NCBI GenBank assembly: GCA_031310005.1
Contig: CM062383.1
Span: 3,348,001-3,412,000 of the forward strand
Reading direction: 5' to 3'
Length of the DNA: 64,000 nt
Origin: Dactylellina haptotyla
Lineage: Eukaryota > Ascomycota > Orbiliomycetes > Orbiliales > Orbiliaceae
In this document: positions 45,767-57,129 of the stretch, one piece after another
Layout of the letters: each line of letters starts with the position of its first letter
Numbering within the stretch: position 1 is the stretch's first letter
Notes under the pieces: model-generated
Told to the model about the DNA's origin: nothing
What the model saw: only the letters and a program-made list of their open reading frames with translations
The model's database searches: none
Made by a program: the position numbers and the translations under genes

Positions 45767-46410
45767 CTACTCTATCGGCTCGGCGAGCATGCTGGAGTCG
45801 CCGAGTATTATCGCCTGTCCTAGGATGTCAAGGACATTCTAAATCATGTGTATTAGCCAAGTACTTGTTTATATAGCGCAATGCATGGAGTATTTGTAGA
45901 TGAATACCTTTGGAACGGTCTTATCGTAAATTCCCAACAGATTCTGAGGATCTGGGTAGACCCTGAGCGCCTTGTAGAAGCACAAGGCGGCTTCGACAGC
46001 CTTGCTCTCGCCCTGCGATAGCAATTGCTCGCCCAAAGCGACTTCAGTCATGAAGTACGATTCCCGCTCCTCAACACCACTGGGGAACCCTTCCTCGTTG
46101 ATGGCGGCAACCGCAGAACGGAGGTGGGATTTTTGGTTCTCGACCTCGGCTTCCGCCTCTGCCTTTTGGGTTTTCGCGTGCTTGCGGCGTTCCCGGGCGA
46201 GCGATTTACGGAATTCGGGGTCGTGACGGCGGCGGTGGTCAAAGTAGATGGCGTATGCTGGGTAGGTGGGGTGTCCGGGTTAGCTAAAATTCAAATTGCA
46301 GCTCGGAGTTGCTGATAATAATTCCCGGTTGCGTTATAGATAGAAGAAGTACCTAATGTGAGAGCAACAGCGGTCACCGCGCTAGCCGTAATAATCTGGG
46401 AGGTCTGCAT
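45767..46410 (-). CDS. tom20: Mitochondrial import receptor Tom20
   Basis: Three exons, 46410-46353, 46257-45908 and 45838-45767, giving 159 residues. The N-terminal membrane anchor (IITASAVTAVALTLAYAIYF) is followed by the basic linker DHRRRHDPEFRKSLARERRK. A charged helix comes next, and then the receptor core MTEVALGEQLLSQGESKAVE, AALCFYKALRVYPDPQNLL and YDKTVPKNVLDI, which holds the TPR-like groove for presequences. The C-terminus is short and acidic (MLAEPIE). Tom20 sits in the outer mitochondrial membrane as part of the TOM complex. Confidence 0.9.
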
Positions 46411-46870
46411 TGTGATCAGGGGATATGTGATGGTCGATGCTTGGTATATCAAGATGAGATGATGTCGTCAAGGTTGCGCAAGAGGGTAGATTTTCGTCTA
46501 ATCTGCTATCTATGCTATGGGCAGAAGAGTCTATTGGGAAATGATAGCGATGCTGTACGGAAATTGAAGATAACTGAAACCAGGAGAATCCACAGAGGGC
46601 GTGAGATGCGTGTGACGATATCGAGATATGCGCATGTGCTCCTTGGTAGTGGTGGTGTCGTGGGTGGTCGATGCGGCGGCCCAAGTTAATCGAAGGCTCG
46701 CGCAAGAAATTTTGGAGCTTCATATTTCTGAGACAGCACAAACACGGAAATATTTCGGCGTCAAACATGTTTTCATTCCAACACGCCAACACATTACTTC
46801 TCGATGCAAGATACAACATAAAATCGTTTCTATGAATGAGGAGAGTCTGAGTAATTAAATCTAATCGGCG
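46411..46870. other. Intergenic region
   Basis: About 460 bp between tom20 (start at 46410) and cnxE (stop at 46871), both on minus. Contains the tom20 promoter; nothing else recognised. Confidence 0.6.
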
Positions 46871-49477
46871 TCAAATATCTACCTTCAAATCACCAATCAG
46901 GAGAGCCTCCACTTTATCTCCTCTTGGTATATGCGTCCTCTTGTCCCCAACCTCAGTAAGTGCAGGCAGACACAATAACGCATTCGCTGCTTCCATGCTT
47001 CCAATCCTGCTGCTCCTCTGTCCGCCCGTGCTGCTGGCGACAAGGCCTCCAGCTTTGTCTATTTTGACACTAACACGATGATACTCCGGCCTAGCATCCA
47101 ATCGTATTTCCCTCTCTACAGTGACCAAGGCTTTCGGCAGGTGCACTTGATTGCCTATGTAGCCTTGCAGCTGGCGCAGTGCTGGCAAGACGAAAAGGTG
47201 GAACGTTACGCTCGCCGATGCAGGATTGCCTGGCAGCGAAAATATCGGCTTAGATATAGAGTCTACCGGGATAGTTGCGAATGTGGTTGGTTTTCCTGGT
47301 TTCATGGCTACTCTGCCAAAGTGGATTGTGCCCTCGAAGGTTCGTTCGATAGTCGGCTTGAGCAAGTCCTTCTCACCCATGCTGACCCCACCGGTTGTAA
47401 TTATCACATCAACCTTGGATAATGCATTTTTGATAACATCCTCCAAAGTACCAGGTCTGCAAGGGTTTCTTTGATTAGTCTCTGTATTTTTCAAAACTCA
47501 TAGCTGGAGCGATGTAGCTTACTGGTCTTTTGCGATACCGAGATCCACGTACTGGAAGCCACGAGCTTGAATGGCAGCCATCAATGTAGGTCGATTGCTA
47601 TCTCGAATCTCACCTAGGCTGAGGCCACCGGGCCGATTATGTTCGATCACTTCATCCCCTGTCGACAATACTCCCACGATTGGCTTCTTGTACACTTTCA
47701 CCGCCTCTGTCCCCACGCTAGCTAGCAAACCCACCTCTCCCCCAACAGCTGTAAGCTCAGCTCCAGCTCTCAGCACTAATTCACCGGCCTTTACATCGCT
47801 CCCAACCTCTCTTACATTCTCCATTTCTTCCAGCCCACTTGCTAGAATTTCCACTTCCAATTCCTCCTTACCATCTTCAGTAGTTTTCGCAATCCTTGTA
47901 TCCTCCACCATAACTACAGCTGTGGCGCCAGGCGGTAGCGGCGCTCCAGTAGTAATTCTAGCAATTTGCCCAGGTTCTAGCGGTTTAATGTCTCCAGGTG
48001 CCGCATGTGACACCGCCACAACAGGGTACACGCCTGTGCCGTCGGTGTGCACGACGGCGTACCCATCCACTATACTCGCTCGGAAGGCTGGCACAGACTC
48101 TCGGGCGCTAACATCCTCCGCTAGTATATACCCAACTAGATTCGCATCTACCGCTTTAGACACAACGGCAGGTGATGGGATGTTCTTTGCTATGAGTTCT
48201 TGTGCCTCCTTAACCGTGATCATCGGGTAAGGAGAACTTCTGTGCCTACGGGTAACATCACCTGAGAGCTCGTTCGAAAGCAAACCAGCAGGCTGCTGCT
48301 GCTGCTGCGTGCGCGGCTCCGGTGCATGATGTCCATGACCATGATGGTGGCCACATCCACCGACTGCACTTGCGTCATCAGACGCTATCCCTCCGCTCTG
48401 TTCTAAATGCGAATGATGGTCATGTTGTCCCTGTGCGGTAACAGAAGACGAGGAGGCGGCGACGCCAGCTTCCTTCTCGAGTTTCTTGATACCACCGGAG
48501 TGTAGAACTCTCGAGTCTCCACCGGCGGCTTGAATGCACGCATGAGGCAGCAGTTTAATTATAGATTCCAAGTTCTCTTTGGCACCCTTTGGAGAGCCGG
48601 GAAGGGTTATCACCACTGTTTCGTTGCGGACACCTGCTACAGGACGGGACATAATCGCAACTATATTGCATATCGATATGCATGTATTGATTAGAATGGG
48701 TTTAATGTATTACTTATTGCAGATGCTGCATAATATCGATAGCGTCCGGAATAAGGATAGCGAGAGCGTTTTATATACTCACAAGGCGTGATTTTGAGTG
48801 AAGCTGCTAGCATGCCGTGACTATAGCAATCCTTAGCTGACAAGTTACCCCCAGGTAAAGTTTTTGGAAGTTTAAAACGTACACTAGCCCACTTGCGGTC
48901 TTGTCTAGAAGCTCGCCGACGGCCTGGATGCATCCTAATTTCTTAGCCACTCATGATTCCTTGCCGTAGTTTCGTCGCCACAAGGGCAATCAATAACGAA
49001 ATTGTGTGTATCAAGTGAACCAATACGGAGAATCAACTTGTTCTCCATGCCGTTTTTAAGTTGCAAGAAGCTGCGAAAAAAGTATGAAAAGGCCCAAAAA
49101 AGGACTGGCGCATTAAAAAACAAAGCATCACGATACGGTTTTATAAAATTTACTGGCGGCAATAACTTGAAAAAAATTAAGTGAAAGGGTCAACAGACCT
49201 CGGGCGTCACATCACGCTTCGCAAAGCCTGTGCCACCGGTGGTGACCACCAAGCTCAGACGTTTGTTATCACACCAATCCTTCACTTTCTCCTGGATTTG
49301 GTCCTTTTCGTCTGGCACGATTCGCCGCTCCTCGATCAGCCATTCGTAGGTATTGTTGTGGATTTCGGCGTTGGCTTCGGCTACAACTGCGGTCAGGGTA
49401 TCAATCGCGCGGTCGGTGGCGTGGTCGGCAGCAGCCGTGTCAGAAATGATCAAGAGGCCGATTGTTAGCTCCTTCAT
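46871..49477 (-). CDS. cnxE: Molybdenum cofactor biosynthesis protein CnxE (MogA-MoeA fusion, gephyrin type)
   Basis: Five exons, 49477-49199, 48923-48883, 48820-48783, 48660-47523 and 47456-46871, giving 693 residues. The MogA/MPT-adenylyltransferase domain (about 1-170) has VVTTGGTGFAKRDVTPE, SGLVHGMLAASLKITPF and MSRPVAGVRNETVVITLPGS. The MoeA/molybdenum-insertase domain (about 264-693) has TTGAPLPPGATAVVMVEDT, GVLSTGDEV, TTGGVSMGEKD and LPGNPASASVTFH. Together they adenylate molybdopterin and insert molybdate, as in Aspergillus cnxE, plant Cnx1 and animal gephyrin. The linker between domains is rich in His (about 194-233). Exons 2 and 3 are tiny (41 and 38 nt). Intron 1 has an unusual GTCTGT donor but is required for the DVTPE-AVGEL join. 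Confidence 0.92.
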
Positions 49478-50061
49478 AGCTTTTATTAAACTAATTTAGT
49501 CGGTTGTCCTGAGAGGGGGTAGCAGGCAAGCTCCAGGCAAGCTCGAGGGTACTGCTATTGGGCAATGGGCAAGCTCCGGTGATTGAATGATGGGTTCAAT
49601 GTGGTAAGGAATGATGGCGGGGCGGGGCAGGTCGCGGGGCTTTCTTCGGGCGGCGGGGTGAAGGATTGAAAGGCGCAGCATTCGGTTGAACGACCAACCC
49701 AACGCGAGCCAACCACCGCGGTTGCCGAAACGCAGAAAATTGGCTTTCATTCCTGCCGTGATGCGATTGTGCATGAATGCACATTGTACACCGCACGAGA
49801 CTACGCTAGCAGAGGAGATCGATCGAGCTATAAGCTAAGGGCACGGCGCGAGGGAGAGTCATATCGTGTATAAATATTCACCGTACGCCGACAGAGGGAC
49901 ACAGAAACAGCATCATACTACTGACTTCTATCCCAAGACCTCTCCTACATCCTGCATCAGCATACGTACATTGCATTGCATTGCATTATCGACTATCTAT
50001 CAGACAATCCTCGAGATACGTTCCATCCCAGCTTCAAGCTAAAGCTACCCGTACAACAAAC
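49478..50061. other. Divergent promoter region
   Basis: Lies between the starts of cnxE (minus) and the Nudix gene (plus). A TATAAATA box-like element is at about 49868-49875, and a short ATTGC tandem repeat at about 49971-49986. No gene was seen. Confidence 0.6.
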
Positions 50062-51241
50062 ATGCCATCATACTACAAGTACCTTGACCTCGTCGATCAG
50101 GTCGACTCGTGGGTTTACAAATTTAAACGATATCGTGAATACGACTACAGCTATACTAAATACAGAGAACAGCTTCCCGAATATCGCTACCCATCCCGTC
50201 GCGTTTGCCGAGAAGACCGCGGACTACTCCCGTTTTATTCATCAAGCTCACACGATCGGGTATATTATCCCGATTGTTCTCGACGCCTTGAAAGATACGA
50301 GCCTTTCCGGCGACTGGTGGACTATAGCTCCAGGCGTAGTATCACTGAACGGAGATACTACTGAGGAGCGGACGAGGAACATAGAGGAGACCACTAGGCG
50401 TTGGAAAGAGGCAAAGAAGTTCGAGATTCTCAGTGGTATGTCAACTTTATTTTCCTTACTCATACAAATAACGTTATAAAGTTTCCCTAGAGACTAATAA
50501 ATTATGTAATTGGGCTTCTTAGGCTGGCGAAATGAAAAATATACCGTATATGCACCAAAGAGCACGCCGTGTTTCTACATGGAACGCTGCGCTACCCCTC
50601 TGTATGTTTAAATTCTCTTTTCTATTCCCCTCTGTATATATCTCTTTTCTAACACACCGAAAAGCTTTGGTGTTTTAACTTACGGCGCTCACATGACCGT
50701 CTACATCCCCGCAACCCCCACCACCCCAATGCGTCTCTGGATCCCGCGTCGCGCAGCTGGTAAACAAACCTATCCGGGTATGCTCGACAACACCGTAGCA
50801 GGCGGCATGGGCGACGGCGTAGGTCCTTGGGAGTGCATCGTCAAAGAAGCGGGCGAGGAAGCTAGTTTTGAAGAGTCCTACGTTCGCGAGCACGCCAAGG
50901 CCGTTGGGTTCCTTAGCTATTTCTACGTCAGACACGACAAAGCCGGTGGCGAGGTCGGTCTGTTGCAGCCTGAGATCGAGTACGTTTACGATATGATTGT
51001 CAAGCCCGAAGCCGAAGGTGGTCCCGTCCCCAAGCCGTTCGATGGGGAGGTCGACGAGCACATGCTCATGGATGTGGAGGAGGTTAAGACGGCGTTGAAG
51101 CAGATGCGATTCAAGCCGAACTGCGCGGCTGTCATTTTGGATTTCTTTATCAGGCACGGGATCATAACTAATGAGAATGAGCCGGATTATTTGGAGATCT
51201 ATACTAGAATTCATCGAAGATTCGAGTTCCCGACCAGGTAA
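50062..51241 (+). CDS. Nudix hydrolase with N-terminal DUF4743 domain (Tnr3-like)
   Basis: Four exons, 50062-50108, 50173-50435, 50523-50601 and 50665-51241, giving 321 residues. The DUF4743 part reads MPSYYKYLDLVDQVDSFPN, then HTIGYIIP and GDWWTIAPG. The Nudix part has FGVLTYGAHMTVYI, LWIPRRAAGKQTYPGMLDN, TVAGGMGDG and a Nudix box ending KEAGEEAS. This architecture is that of the Nudix half of fission-yeast Tnr3 and of fungal and plant proteins reported to hydrolyse oxidised thiamine diphosphates. Intron 1 (50109-50172) was placed because it restores the DS-FPN join and has a TACTAA branch site. Stand-alone length is usual for this group. Confidence 0.88.
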
Positions 51242-51659
51242 TGGATGAAAACAAAATGACGGTAGGCGCTTTATTTTATGAGATCTCTCTTGAAAAATAC
51301 TTCTTTACTCGTTAAGTGGTTTTCTGTGCTGCACTTTCTCTCTTTTCTCTTTTGTCTGCGAAATGGTTGTCTTTTCATGAAAAATTTTGGTTGTTTTCAC
51401 TTTGTTCTCATGTATTATTACGGTCCAGGATATTTGGGTTTTCTTTTTTCTTTACTTAGAGCAAATTCGGAACTAGATTTCATTTTGATAAAAGTATTAA
51501 AGGAACAGAATATATACGCCATGTGAACTCCTCTATATGCATTGCCCCAAAAGCTTTCGTTTTTTGTTTCGTTTAGTTTAGGAAAAACGTGTAAATCGTA
51601 GCTGACTGGGTGTCCCAGGTATCGTATATCCATATATCGGAGGCTCGTGATTCGGAAAT
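51242..51659. other. Convergent 3' region
   Basis: Shared 3' region of the Nudix gene (plus) and rpb8 (minus), T-rich on the plus strand. No gene was seen. Confidence 0.6.
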
Positions 51660-52191
51660 TTACACCTTCTTGACAAGGCAGTAGACGTACTCGTGCTTGA
51701 GCGTAGTAAGTTTCTTAGCCGATCCTTCAAGGTACAGTAACAATCCTCCGAACGAGATGAACGCTTTTCTATATTCCGAGTACCCACATTAGCCACATTA
51801 TATTTTCAAATTTTAGAGAGCATAAGAAGAAAACTTACATCGAATCTACTCCAGCCTCCTCGAACCTATAAATCTTCCCGTAGCAAACATAGTCGTACCC
51901 GTCCGCCAACGTCGGGGTCTCATCGAGGTCCCTCCATCCCTGCTTCGCCTGTTCCATATCGCTCGACCCATCGAGCTTGATCGTTGACGCGAGACACAGT
52001 TCGATTGTCTCGCCGGGGGCCATCGGGTAGAGATCGTGCGCGATGTCAAGGTGGAACTTGATGTCCGGGTTCGAGCCGCTGATACGGGACACGCGGTCGT
52101 ACTTTTGGGAGTCGATGGCGTTTATGCCGAAGGTCTCGGAGAGGAGGATTGCATCGCCAGTGGGCGCGGAGGAGGTACCTGCTCGCGACAT
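51660..52191 (-). CDS. rpb8: RNA polymerases I, II and III common subunit Rpb8 (RPABC3)
   Basis: Two exons, 52191-51839 and 51768-51660, giving 153 residues. Family features are clear: FGINAIDSQKYDRVSRISG, FHLDIAHDLYPM, ELCLASTIKLDG, LADGYDYVCYGKIYRFEE and the C-terminal FISFGGLLLYLEG and EYVYCLVKKV. Rpb8 is an OB-fold subunit found in all three nuclear RNA polymerases. The ATG at 52191 (MSRAGTSSAPTGDA) was chosen as the first methionine of the frame. The frame stays open upstream without another ATG. The gene follows she4 on the same strand, with about 195 bp between them. Confidence 0.93.
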
Positions 52192-52385
52192 GTCTACGGC
52201 TCTTTTTTCGGATCGCAGTTGTAGTGTCTGTGATGGTGGGTGGAATGAAGGAAGGATTGAAGATGCGACTGAAGAAAAGGATGTTTGAGGCGATGCGACA
52301 AACGACGCCAAGACTTCGAACGACACACAGCACGCTCCAACACATTTTTGTTTAACATATGGCTATGCCCATTCGAATTGGACGT

Positions 52386-54979
52386 CTATTTGACAAGCTC
52401 CTTGAGTACCTCGACGAGGGCGCTGACCATCTCCCCGTTCTTCTCATCCTGGCTAAGGACGTCTTCCAGTACTCTCTTCAGTACATCTGCCCCGCCTTCC
52501 ATCTTAACCTTATCTACTGCTTCTTTGCCCCCAACCGCTACGAGATTCCTGGCCACTACCACCCCCCTGAAGACTACCCCGTCCTCGTCATCCTCACACA
52601 TCTCCAGTATTCTTTTGACTCCTCCTTCCCGCTCAAGTATCTTATTAACCCCAGCATCCCACTCCGTCAGCATCGCCAATGCCCCACCGGCAGCCAATCT
52701 ACTCGGTATGTCATCAGCCTGCGCAATTGCTAATAATATTTGTAATCGATTCCCGCTCCTCGGGCCTTCTACAAATAACGAAACAGTCTCAGGCGATACC
52801 ATGAGGTTGCAAACCAATTCTACAGCGGCACGTTGCACCATGTCATTGGCGTATAATAACAACTCCTCGATCATTCCGAATTCCTTCTTCACGATCACAT
52901 CACGAATGGAGTCCGTTGTTGATGCGAGATTCGTAAGTGCTAATAATCCTTCAAATAGAGGTAACAGATCGCGGGTCTCCGCAGTTGAATTGTGAATGGA
53001 CCGTATCAATGTGAGGATCGGGTTTATTGCCGATGTTATTGGTAATGTGGAGCTGAATACCAGGGTCGGGTTTACGGATATCAGGAGACGCGAGAGGGCA
53101 TGTGCGGTTATTGTGTGTGTTGTATTGGCTGTGTCCGGTGCATCCTTAGAGTCTACAGAATCCGGTTTGGTGGTTTGAAGGGCGGGGAGGGCGTTATAGA
53201 TCTGCAGTAAGAGACGTACTCCGCCTTGCTGGGCCATGGTACCTCTATGGGCGGTCACTTTGGACAAAGAGAGTAGGATAGATGATATGAGGGTGGTGGC
53301 TTGAGGCGAGGTCTTCTTGGTGAGTCGTACGATAGCCGGGATCACACCTGTGTCTAGCAGTGACTTGCAGCGCTTGGTGACATAAGAGTCCTGATCTAGT
53401 TTTGGAATCTCTAGGTCTTTTGTCTGTGGGGTTGCATTCGCGTAGTTCTTCAACTGAGCCATTTTGCGTTGCTCTTCTGACAACGGTTTGGTGTACCGCG
53501 TCAGATTGTCAATAGTGGTCAGAACTCCGAAGATTATTGAGGGAGATGCTGTCGTAGTAAGCATGGCTAGGAGCGATTTGATTGTGGCGGAATCGGCTGC
53601 GAGGGATTCTTTGACCGAAGGTGTCAGAGATGTATATGCAAGTCCTTCGACTGATTGTTGCTTCGAGTCGTTAGAGCTGCTAGATAAGAGTTTCTTGAAT
53701 GTGGAAGCCAGCTCTTCGATCTCTTTATCTGTCTTTGGGGATTTCTCTGGAACCTTCTCGCCAGGTTTAGGGGCTGGTGTATCGCCCGACAACTTTGCAA
53801 GTGCCAACGAAGCGGCTGTGCTCCCTTCGTCCTTGCTCGCTGCTACAATCTTGAGAAAGACTTCACAGTGCTTCGCTACTGCATCTCTGCAGGTCTTATC
53901 CACACAAGCAGCTGACATTAAATTGATAGCTGCAAGTTCTACAGCCTGAGAGTGGCCTTCAAGGGAAGGGACGAGATTCTGAACGAATCCGTCTGTATGA
54001 AATAAGTTCGCCAGACTGCTTGTAGCGACGGGGAACAAAGCTGCTGCTGCGTTAAATGCAAGTGACATATCTTCGTCATCCCCGGACTGTATTCTAGTTG
54101 TGAGAAAGTCGGCCAAAAGCTGTAGAGACTTCTCGGACTCAATGGACTCGAGGTACTTGGCTGTCGCTAGTAGGGCGCCAGTTCTGATCTCCTCCTTCGA
54201 ACCATTGGTTATCAAAGTGAGAAAGTCGATGAATTCGTGCTTCCCAATTAGCGATTGTAACCGAGTCGCCTCGACTGAAAGAAGCCGTGATACTGGCCTG
54301 ACAGCTATCTCCGCCTCTTTTTCATCCGATATTCTATCGAGCAAGTATTGGAAACAGGACTTCAAGATATTATCTTGCTGTCCTCCCTTCCAATTCCCCG
54401 CATCTAGGATCACTGAGGTGAGAGAATCCAATGCATCCGGGCCCAGTTGCAATATCCTTTCGAATATTTGATTTTGCGCCTCCCCGGATGCCACCAGCCC
54501 CACAAATCCAACTTTTGCTTCATTGTTGTAGTGCACCAATGCACCAAGGACTTTGCCAGCCGCTAACCTCACAGCTTTATCTCCATCAAACTTTGTGATA
54601 TTGACCACGATCGTATTCGCGTTATCTTTATCCAGGTTCCCACCACTTTGTATGATCTTTACAGCTTCCTCGCCAGAAGCAATATCGCCTTCCTCTAGCA
54701 GTTTTCGGCATAGATCAGGAATCTGGGACCCGGCATCCTGGGTTTCTTGGATGTGTTGAAACGCAGCCCGTACTGTTGGGTTTTCTGGTGCAATGTGTAT
54801 TGCCTCGCGCAAAGCTCGAGCTGCATCCTAACGAACGAATGATTCAACATCAAAGACTGAGATCTAGATGGGAGATCTGGGGTAAGAAGAGTCATTCCTA
54901 CCTCTAGGCGGCCAGCACGGAAGAGGCCGAGTGCTGTAGATGCCAGAATGGTCGCCCGCTTGTCAACGCTGTCCGCCAT
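52386..54979 (-). CDS. she4: UNC-45/She4/Rng3-family myosin co-chaperone
   Basis: Two exons, 54979-54902 and 54827-52386, giving 839 residues. The N-terminus (MADSVDKRATILASTALGLF ... LEDAARALREAIHIAPENP) is a TPR-like helical pair. The remainder is a long armadillo/HEAT-like array with LAAGKVLGALVHYNNEAKVG, INLMSAACVDKTCRDAVAKH and VNPTLVFSSTLPITSAINPI, matching the UCS region of fungal She4/Cro1/Rng3. These proteins fold and stabilise myosin heavy chains and are needed for actin-ring and endocytic myosins. It diverges from dbr1 across about 470 bp. The length fits fungal family members, which lack the full TPR block of animal UNC-45. Confidence 0.88.
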
Positions 54980-55446
54980 ATCTAGGCAACTGGTGTTGGT
55001 GGAGTTTTATAGCGGGGCGAGCTTGCCATGCCTTCGAGGTGGGATGTTTAACAGAGCTGGGTCAGCGGTGGTCCTTCCCCCGGCTGTATTGGAAGGTCTT
55101 CCCGGGCTCCGGGGCGCACGGGAAGAGATTGTTTGATAGTCGATGTGCGCTAACGTCCACACAACACTTTGCGCATCAGGACTGCAACTTCACGTTATCG
55201 TGGTGACTCAAAGCAAACTTAAGTGCAATTCTGCGGCTGTCTGCAGGTCACAGCTGGACGAGCACAATATGGAATAGAAGGGCATATAACACTGCCCTCC
55301 GTCTCTTTAACATCACCAGGCGAGTTCTACTCACAGACTGTCTAATTGTCCGCGGCAAGGCACCTCTATTCAACCCTAAAACTAACATCTCTCGAACATC
55401 CAGCACCCGGTATCTATACCTAGTTCGATCCCGACTGGTTCGCAAT
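54980..55446. other. Divergent promoter region
   Basis: About 470 bp shared upstream region of she4 (minus) and dbr1 (plus). No gene or clear element was seen. Confidence 0.6.
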
Positions 55447-57129
55447 ATGGATCCAGAATCACCTGTGCAAACTCCAGACGCCATTGAGGCACCTCTAGAG
55501 ACGCCAGATCCCGAGATGTTTTTTAGCAAGGGGCTTCGGGTCGCAATTCAAGGCTGCGTATGACTGCCAGGATTATCAAGCTAAATGCAAAGGAGCAATT
55601 GTTAATACTTCTCTAGGGCCATGGCATGCTGGACCAAATATATGCAACAATAGAGCAAGCATGTCACGTAAACAACTACAAAGTCGATCTGCTCATAATA
55701 TGCGGCGACTTCCAAGCAGTCCGTAACTCTCGCGACCTGCTGTCCATGTCAGTGCCACCAAAATACCGCCATATGGGCGATTTCTACAAATACTACAACG
55801 GGAGCAGAGTTGCGCCTATCCCCACTATCTTTGTCGGCGGAAACCATGAAGCGTCTACCCACATGTGGGAAGTAAACCTCGGCGGTTGGGTGTGTCCCAA
55901 TATCTACTACCTTGGAGGCACGGGAGTTATCAACGTGAACGGAATTAGGATAGCAGGCGTGAGCGGAATCTACAACGAAAATAGTTATAGGAAACCGAGA
56001 TATGAGAAACCACCGTACGATGATCGCTCGATGAGGGGCGCTTATCACTATCGCGCCCATGAATTGTTCAAACTCAATCTGCTGTCCGGGGACGTTGATG
56101 TGTTTATCTCCCACGATTGGCCGGAGGGGATAACAAAGTATGGGAATGAGAAGAAGCTACTCCAGGCCAAATATCACTTCAGAGCCGAAGTTGCTGCTGG
56201 AAAACTGGGATCTCCACCACTCATGAGCATGCTATTGAAAATGAAGCCAAAGTACTGGTTCGCGGCGCATATGCACGTTAAATTTCCAGCGGTGATCGAT
56301 CATGTGGAAGCTCCGAGAGAAGCTGCACCAGAGGATCCCAAAGATTGGACAGACCAGGCAGAGATGGTTGAAGCTAAAAATGAAGATGAGATCGATCTAG
56401 ACATGGATGATGAGGAAGCTCCGCCACCAAAGAAAGAAGACATCAGACAACCAACACCACCGCGACCTGTCTTAGAAAGCCCTTCGTCGCAATCATCATC
56501 ACTCTATCCATCCTTACCAACAAAGAATCGTACCACCCGCTTCCTAGCACTCGATAAATTGCTCCCCGGTCGCGATTTCCTCCAAATCATCAATATCGCA
56601 TCCAGATCCCCTCTCCCTCTTAACTCGCCTCTCCGCACTCGCCTCCAGTACGACAGAGAATGGCTTTCAATATGCCGTGCATTCGAACCTATGGATGTCG
56701 CCGGAGGTGAAGCCCTCGGTAAATATATGAAAATTGCGCGAAACGAGCAACAAGTCGACAAGAAGATACGAACAGAGTTCGCATGGATTAACCAGAACAT
56801 CACCGACGAACAGCTGATAATTCCAGAGAATTGGGAGCGGACGGCGAAGTTGCAGTGGGATGACCATACGAAGGCGACTAAGCAACGTGAGTCTTTTCTT
56901 AAAACTTATTAAATTGTCCGCAAATACTAACAGTTAATTAGCGGATCCGTTCAACAACCCGCAAACCGAAACACTATGCAACTTGATAGGGATTAAGAAT
57001 AAGTGGGTGCCACCACCCTATATGAAGAAATCTCTATCACCAGAGGCACCAGAATTCAAGCCCGCTGGGCCGGGTATAGACTCGACCATGGCTGAAAGCA
57101 GTAGCTCGGCTGCTCAACGGGCGGAGTAG
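55447..57129 (+). CDS. dbr1: RNA lariat debranching enzyme Dbr1
   Basis: Three exons, 55447-55557, 55617-56886 and 56942-57129, giving 522 residues. The metallophosphoesterase motifs are GCGHG (36-40, across intron 1), CGDFQAVRN, GGNHEAS, SHDWP and AAHMHVKF. The C-terminal domain has TRFLALDKLLPGRDFLQII and EWLSICRAF. Dbr1 hydrolyses the 2'-5' bond of excised intron lariats in the nucleus. There is an N-terminal extension of about 30 residues before the catalytic domain and an acidic insert at about 280-310. The C-terminus after intron 2 (NNPQTETLCNLIGIKNKW) is also typical. Confidence 0.93.
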
